This document shows positions 58,244 through 64,000 of a DNA stretch of 64,000 bases, piece by piece. Within the stretch, counting starts at the first letter, position 1. The number at the start of each line of letters is the position of its first letter. The position numbers were made by a program, and so were the translations under genes. Below the pieces are notes generated by a model, which was given only the letters and a program-made list of their open reading frames with translations, was not told where the DNA came from and made no database searches. Origin of the DNA: Procambarus clarkii (Eukaryota > Arthropoda > Malacostraca > Decapoda > Cambaridae); contig NC_091160.1 of the NCBI RefSeq assembly GCF_040958095.1, forward strand, positions 35,487,499-35,551,498. The letters run 5' to 3'.

Positions 58244-58345
58244 GAACAAATCCACAAGGGCCGTGACGAGGATTCGAATGACGAATGACGAGGATGCTCC
58301 CGGACGCAGGTTCGAATCCTCGTCACGGCCCTTGTGGATTTGTTC
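58244..58345. repeat. B-box palindrome
   Basis: Inverted arms GAACAAATCCACAAGGGCCG-TGACGAGGATTCGA / TTCGAATCCTCGTCACGGCC-CTTGTGGATTTGTTC. Right arm includes GGTTCGAATCC, a perfect tRNA B-box consensus; the left arm carries its complement. Second copy at 61773. Confidence 0.9.
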
Positions 58346-59067
58346 ACTAAGTGGAATCTCGATCACACTGTAATGGTATATCTAAATGATCAATATACTA
58401 GTAAAGGGAAAACAGGAACTAAAATTGAAGAACCATTAATTAACCATTAAATTAACTTAGATATATTTTGTTCCAACAAAATTTATCTCTATATAATTTG
58501 TTGTTTCATTATATGAACCAAAAGTTGATCAGACTACTCCGCTCTCCAGTACCAAGCGTTGAATGCTTTCAATGTCTATATTGATGTCTATGTCTATTGA
58601 CCTAAATTCTGATTTCCGCCTATCCTAAGTTCCATATCACAAAAAACTTTTTCCTATTGACTTCTCTTAAAATTATATATTAAAGGTAACTAATGTGGAA
58701 TATAGTAAATGATTTGTAACATTGTTAATCTATATCTGTTTTTTTAAGAATATTAGTACTCTAGTTGTCCAATTGTTTTGTACTTCATAGTCCTACTGTT
58801 TTTTCACAAATTTGTATTCATTAATATTTTTGTTTAGTAGCCTGAAATTCTTGTAACAATTCCATCCAGTCAACCATCAACCCTTGTAACTATTCTACCC
58901 ATCGACTCCAGTAATTTCAATGCGCCAAGAAGTCAGAATCTAGAAATTCCTTAAGAGACGGTGTTCAAAGGTTCTTGCCCCTCACGATATATATATTTCT
59001 GCTACATATGTTGACACCATAAACTGTGTATATATAGGTCTGTGTTTCCTGGCCAAATGACACAGCA

Positions 59068-59200
59068 CCGCTCCTGTGCCAGGTAAGTTACGGGCTCACC
59101 ATAGCCCGTGCTACTTGCCCCGCTCCTGTGCCAGGTAAGTTACGGGCCCGTGCTACTTGGAACTTGTTCCGAGCAGTTGAATCTATAACAACAACAACCC
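59068..59200 (+). repeat. Two further ACGGGCTCACCAT SINE units
   Basis: Two CTCCTGTGCCAGGTAAGTTA units, the second with an 18-base deletion in the hairpin, ending ATCTATAACAACAACAAC. Confidence 0.85.
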
Positions 59201-59639
59201 GGCCAACACGACAACCACGACCTCCTCCTGCGGCTTAAGTTCCGGAGTAACCCAGAAGTGAAGAAATGATTTCACATGCCCCTCAGGCTGCTGCTGACCT
59301 GCCAACATGACTTCTGAAATTCCATCTCAAAAAATACACATTAGACAGATATTTTCAAACATGCGGAAAGAAGTATGCTTTCTAACGAGTTATTTACAAT
59401 ATATTTGTTTATGCTACACAAATAATGGGGATTTATAAGGTAATATAAGAAAGTTGTGAAGGTGTTGTGTTGGTAAGCGTGTGTCCACAGGTCGGGTAAG
59501 TGCAAGTGACCTAGTCAAGCGACCACACAACTAACGGGAACGAGTCGTCTTAAAAGAAAAATTACAATTTACGTATCTGTATTCATACGGGGGACACATA
59601 ACTACAATCTACGCTTTATATACGAACAAAAGAGCCTTA

Positions 59640-60399
59640 CAATACGCCTACATGGTCGCTGCGGCTCCAGCAAGGAGAGGAAACCGCGGCGGAATATATG
59701 ACGCCTTAGTGAGCCACAGGTGGGCGAGGAAGCCATTCTGAGGAGAGACGCGGTGACGAGTACACCTGTGTGCGGCTCTTTTTACCTCCTTCTCTACCTC
59801 GTCTGGCCCTCTACACCCTCACCTCCTGTCCCGTTAACGATCAACACGACAGAGTTATTGCTACCGAGTTAAAGAACGGTTATATCTGGCCACAAGAGCG
59901 GCGAGTGTGGTGTTAAGTGTATTATAACACTCCAGCTTCCATTCCTCGTGAGTGACCTTTGGAATCCTCCAGTGTTCTCGTGAGAATTATTTCCTTCCCC
60001 GTGGGAGATTATTCTAAGAACTTGGTTAATACGTTTAAAATGAGAGGATAATATGCACGTTGAACGGGAAAAAGTGCATTTGGAGGAGTGTTTCACCTAA
60101 GTGATAAAATATTTCTAGAAATCCCAGTGAAGTTATCCCTGTCGTAAGGCCCAAGGCCGCCCGCCCTCTCGTCTCTACAACACATCATTCAAGCTATTCT
60201 TTCAACCTATTTACCCATACGCTTCCTGTGATAGTAACATAAAAGTGTCTCAATTAATTAAAATCGATTAAAACCATAAACCTTGAGCCAAAACCCCCAC
60301 CGTCTTAAGTGTCCAAGATCTATAGACACAAAAAGATCACTTTGGGCGTGTCTCTGGATCTGAGTAAGTGAACCAGACTCGCGAGGAACAGTTATAAAG
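59640..60399 (+). promoter_or_regulatory. GC-richer leader / putative promoter of the LHFPL gene
   Basis: CpG-bearing sequence (GGTCGCTGCGGCTCCAGC, AAACCGCGGCGGAATATATG) begins near 59650 and continues to the start codon, unlike the AT-rich DNA upstream. An in-frame TGA precedes the ATG, so the frame does not extend 5'. Exact transcription start not determinable; short upstream ATGs are present. Confidence 0.5.
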
Positions 60400-60586
60400 A
60401 TGAAGAAGCTGGAGAAGAACATAGAGTACGCCGACCAGACCCACGTCCACACCACCAACTACATGAGGAACTCCAAGGCAATAGGTGTTCTGTGGGGGGT
60501 GTTCACCATCTGTTTCGCCATCATCAACATCGTTGTCTTCGTACAGCCCCAGTGGATAGGTGACACCCAGGACTCCAAAGGCACAG
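60400..60586 (+). CDS. LHFPL: LHFPL-family tetraspan protein, first coding exon (3' partial)
   Basis: Codes 62 residues starting [40 protein letters not shown] is nearly identical to human LHFPL3/4/5 ('YMRNSRAIGVLWAIFTICFA'), followed by [22 protein letters not shown]. The hydrophobic run is TM1 of four; 'QP-WIGD' begins the first extracellular loop. Donor ACAG|GTCTGT at 60587 is phase 1; reading on gives a stop after 18 unrelated residues. The remaining TMs are not in the next 3.4 kb. Vertebrate LHFPL proteins act as auxiliary subunits of hair-cell mechanotransduction channels (LHFPL5) or GABA-A receptors (LHFPL4). Which paralog this equals is not decided by one exon. Confidence 0.92.
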
Positions 60587-61350
60587 GTCTGTACACCGGT
60601 GTTGCTTGTCTCTTACTTGTCTACCTCATACTCGTCCTGTGAGTGGCAGTGTATGTACCTCATACCTATCCTATTCAGAGTGATAGCTGAGGACAGCCGC
60701 TGGCTTCCTGTCCTTGTCGAGGCCACTAGAGAGATAATGGCCCCTCAGGTAAATTCAGATTTCAGGCTTAGGAACTGAATACAAAACAAATCGTGTATAG
60801 TTAAGTTGCGACATCGATGAGCTATAGGTATAGAAGTTTGTCAACATACATCAACAATCCAAGTTTATTGAGATAATAAGATGCATGTTATAAAGGATTG
60901 AGTAGGTTAGGCTATTTATGTCCCCCTTGGATACATCAATAGTATATTCCAGTTTATCGAGCTAATATCATCGTGAATCGCAAGAGGACCAAACGCCACC
61001 AGTTACAACTGTGTATATTTTTACTCTGGCACAGCTGCTTTTTGTGGTTAGTATCGTTGAGAAACTTGTTCTAAAAATTTATTGTCACCTCAGTTTTTTT
61101 TTTGGGTCTGTTCGTTTGTAATTGTCGTTTGAATTTGTTATTTGTGTTCGTATTCGTTGCTGTTATTCGCATATTTTTTAATCAATTCAATTTAATGATT
61201 TATTCATAAATAATTGTATATTTATAATGATCTTAGTCTGAAAAATTCAAATTCGTCATTATTTACAAATATGAAGCCTAGTAAATTACCACGACACGAT
61301 AGATATTGTTTACAAAAGAAGGTTATTTATAATTAGAAAATACACAATAT
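60587..61350 (+). other. First LHFPL intron, no feature seen
   Basis: AT-rich; no repeats recognised before the microsatellite. Confidence 0.6.
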
Positions 61351-61354
61351 AACT

Positions 61355-61474
<120 letters not shown>

Positions 61475-61772
61475 CAGTGACTTCAAGGAAAATATTAGAC
61501 AATAGTAACGGAACTAACGATGGAAAAGAAGCACTGTCCACAAGATGAGGACGTTCTCAATGCTAACTCAATACTCAGCTTTAAATGCGAATATTGTAAG
61601 GAAAACGCGTGAAAAGTATACAATTGATTTAAGATATTGATGGTCGAAAGGTGAGGCTTAATATAGAGGCGACGCTGGACCTGCATCGCCTGCAGGCGAG
61701 TAGGGGGCGCCAGCCCTTCAGAGTAACACACAGGGTTACACACAGAAATCACAATAGCGTGATGCATCAAAT

Positions 61773-61876
61773 GAACAAATCCACAAGGGCCGTGACGAGG
61801 ATTCGAACCTACGTCCGAGAGGATCCCGAGAGGATCTACGGTTCGAACCCTCGTCACGGCCCTTGTGGATTTGTTC
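61773..61876. repeat. B-box palindrome, second copy
   Basis: Arms GAACAAATCCACAAGGGCCG... and ...CGGCCCTTGTGGATTTGTTC; internal GGATTCGAACC and GGTTCGAACCC, B-box-like on both strands, around an inverted GAGAGGATC pair. Confidence 0.9.
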
Positions 61877-62114
61877 CTATAACACACAGGGTGTCTCTCG
61901 TACTCAGTGGAGGAGGTACAACAGTCACTGCTCCATCTGCTGACCCACAGCAGTCTCAAGATGATGAAGAGGCTCTCGTGTGTTCTGTGACTGGAACTGT
62001 AAGAAAGAAGTGTTTACACTCGTAACTGAGGCACCGTGAACAAGACACACAAACAATAACAGAGCATCTGTCAACCCCCAGGGTTCCTGTACACACAAAT
62101 CTCAGTCTTATTGA

Positions 62115-62341
62115 CTTGAGAATGGTCCAGGACGGACCGAAACGTTGTCGTCCCTTCACCTTCTAGTGTTTGAACTATATGTTTAACACTTCTCTAACCC
62201 TGTCCATGGAGGACAGAAGAAAATGTATATATGCTGCTTAGCATTGTAAATGTGTGGCCACGTCTGTGGTAGAAAAAAAAAATCTAGTGTGTGGTCTGGT
62301 CAATATACTTTAGCCACGTTATTGTGACTCATCGCCTGCAA
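62115..62341 (+). mobile_element. Palindromic SINE-like element (family P), truncated and interrupted copy 5
   Basis: Only the right half remains: GACTTGAGAATGGTCCAGGA ... CCTTCACCTTCTAGTGT, then a 113-bp insertion, then CTAGTGTGTGGTCTGGTCAA to ATTGTGACTCATCGCCTGCA. Confidence 0.88.
62170..62282 (+). mobile_element. Nested poly(A)-tailed insertion
   Basis: 113 bp ending in an A9-10 run, flanked by 8-bp direct repeats TCTAGTGT (62162-62169, 62283-62290) that rejoin the host element exactly. Contains CCTGTCCATGGAGGACAG and CTAACCC. Looks like a small retroposed RNA; family unknown to me. Confidence 0.8.
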
Positions 62342-62439
62342 ACTCAAGTCTGAGTTTGTCTCCTTCCATCGTCGCGAAGAACACTTGTTTGTATACGGAT
62401 GTACTATTTCTTGAAAATATCTTGTAGCATAGTAGTCCC

Positions 62440-62600
62440 CATCCTTGTCTCACAATCGATGGATCCGGGTTGTACCCTGGCAGTACGGTAACGGTTGGGC
62501 ACTTTTCTTACGCTTGATGCCTCTGTTCACCTAGTAGTTAAATGGGTACCCCGGGAGTTAGGTAACTGTTGTGGGTTGTATCCTGGGAAATGTCAGTAGC
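62440..62600 (+). repeat. Degraded SINE body
   Basis: ATGGATCCGGGTTGTACCC, then CTGTTCACCTAGTAGTTAAA-TGGGTACCCCGGGAGTTAGG: the shared SINE core with a different, eroded head. Confidence 0.65.
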
Positions 62601-62694
62601 TGGCCTAGCCCTAGAAGGTGATCTTGATGAGCTCACAGGGTGATCTGCCTCTGGTACTAGGCTTCTTGTCACCAACATATTTAAAAGAAATATT

Positions 62695-62820
62695 ATTATC
62701 CCTCGTGTCACATACTGTGTCACCCCCTGTATCACCCCTCGTGTCACATACTGTGTCACCTCCTGTATCACCTGCTATGTCACCCCCTGAATCACCCCCT
62801 ATGTCATTCCTTGTCGCATC
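62695..62820 (+). repeat. ~15-bp degenerate tandem repeat
   Basis: Repeats of TGTCACCCCCTGTATCACC type; translates to SPPVSPPVS artefacts. Confidence 0.8.
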
Positions 62821-63117
62821 GGCTATGGCATCGTTAAAGTTATCAGTATTTTCTTAGAGGAATTAAACCATGTATTTTCTATATAAAACACAACTTCTTA
62901 ATTAAGCCTCAAACATCTTTGGGTATTTACACACATCCTAATCCACTCCTGGTTCTCACACATGTTCTCCCTGAACAATGTTGATTTTGTTGAGCATTTA
63001 TCTTTACTTGGAGTTGTGTGTTGCAGATTTACTCTTTGCAATAATAATAATCATGTCAGCTGCTTTCAGTAAGTGTTGCTCCTGCGTTTTTTCTTCTGTT
63101 GAAAATCTTTTTCCACT

Positions 63118-63357
63118 GGAGCCGGTCGGCCGAGCGGACAGCACGCTGGACTTGTGATCCTGTGGTCCTGTGTTCAATCCCAGGGGCCGTCGAGAAACAT
63201 TGGGCAGAGTTTCTTTCACCCTATGCCCCTGTTACCTAGCAGTAAAATAAGTACCTTGGTGTTAGTCAGCTGTCACGGGCTGCTTCCTGGGGGTGGAGGC
63301 CGCGGGCCGCGGGGACACTAAAAAGCCCCGAAATCATCTCAAGATAACCTCAAGATA
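63118..63357 (+). mobile_element. tRNA-derived SINE (GAGCCGGTCGGCC head)
   Basis: Full head and body; B box decayed (TGTGTTCAATCCCAGG); tail shortened by a ~15-bp deletion before GGCCGCGGGGACACTAAAAA. Confidence 0.9.
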
Positions 63358-63730
63358 TGTTGATTACTCGACACTTATATTAGGTCACTCATGAGTATTC
63401 CTCAACGCTTACATTAGGGTCATTCATGCAATCCGTTCAACGATAATACATTGCATTTTGACGTATGTATCCTCTTAAGGCAAAAAACTGATGTAATAAA
63501 AATGGTTGTGGCTCGTGAAATTGACACTGTCCCATTTTCTGTTTCGGGTCTTGTGGAAGGTTAGGAGAGGACAGCTTAGTATCACAGTTTCTTGACGTAG
63601 GGAACCTTAGGAGGACGGGCTGCTCCGGCAGGTTACCTCCAAGCAATTTAGTGCAAAATTTAGTGACGTTGGGAACGCTCCGGAGAACAGCCTAATTCAT
63701 GAGTACTCTTTAGTACTTACATTAGGGTAA

Positions 63731-63976
63731 GGGAGCCGGTCGGCCGAGCAGACAGCACGCTGGACTTGTGATCCTGTGGTCCTGGGTTCGATCCCGGGCG
63801 CCAGCGAGAAACAATGGATAGAGTTTTTTTTCACCCTATGCCCCTGTTATCTAGCAGTAAAATAGGTACCTGGGAGTTAGTCAGCTGTCACGGGCTGCTT
63901 CCTGGGAGTGGAGGCCTGGTCGAGGACCGGGCCGCGGGGACACTAAAGCCCCGAAATCATCTCAAGGTAACCTCAA
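63731..63976 (+). mobile_element. tRNA-derived SINE (GAGCCGGTCGGCC head)
   Basis: Head GGAGCCGGTCGGCCGAGCAG, intact B box TGGGTTCGATCCCGGGCGCC, tail ending ATCATCTCAAGGTAACCTCA. Same orientation as the copy 600 bases upstream. Confidence 0.93.
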
Positions 63977-64000
63977 GAAGTACTAATTAATTAAAGTACT

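Overview
This is a 64 kb piece of an AT-rich, repeat-dense animal nuclear genome. Four split genes are present, with GT-AG introns (one likely GC-AG). The rest is mostly SINEs, non-LTR retrotransposon debris, DNA-transposon MITEs, minisatellites and long AC/TA microsatellites. The protein sequences and the repeat set (three tRNA-headed SINEs sharing one body, palindromic retro-inserted elements, CR1/Jockey-like LINE pieces) suggest an arthropod, most likely a decapod crustacean such as a crayfish or lobster. That assignment rests on recognition, not on a search.

Layout. (1) 1-6331, + strand: the 3' part of microcephalin (MCPH1), four exons ending in the C-terminal tandem BRCT repeats; the 5' part lies outside the window. 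(2) 8372-14539, - strand, tail-to-tail with MCPH1: complete coding sequence of NPRL2, a GATOR1 subunit, in four exons (473 codons predicted), with an unusual Arg/Ser-rich insertion of about 84 residues. (3) 14540-18531: the divergent intergenic region between NPRL2 and the next gene, with a ~1 kb 31-bp minisatellite, a GC-rich candidate first exon, a 44-bp minisatellite and a palindromic element. (4) 18532 to at least 38529, + strand: ortholog of human KIAA2013, a two-pass membrane protein with a lumenal domain, in 14 confidently placed coding exons. Its last few codons are ambiguous: intron read-through stop at 38533, or a terminal exon at 40827 or 46521. (5) 40.9-59 kb: no confident gene; retroelement fragments, microsatellites, MITEs and a tandem SINE array. 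(6) 60400-60586, + strand: first coding exon of an LHFPL-family tetraspan protein behind a GC-richer leader; its other exons are beyond the window.

The genes have unrelated jobs (chromosome condensation/DNA damage, amino-acid sensing to TORC1, a secretory-pathway membrane protein, a tetraspan membrane protein) and form no operon-like unit. No CRISPR array, rRNA, prokaryotic gene or new multi-gene system was seen. The most unusual items are the NPRL2 insertion, the fold-suggestive motifs in the KIAA2013 ortholog, the GC-AG intron and alternative 3' ends of that gene, the family of palindromic elements with 11-12 bp target duplications, and a tandem array repeating a perfect U1-complementary 5' splice site.
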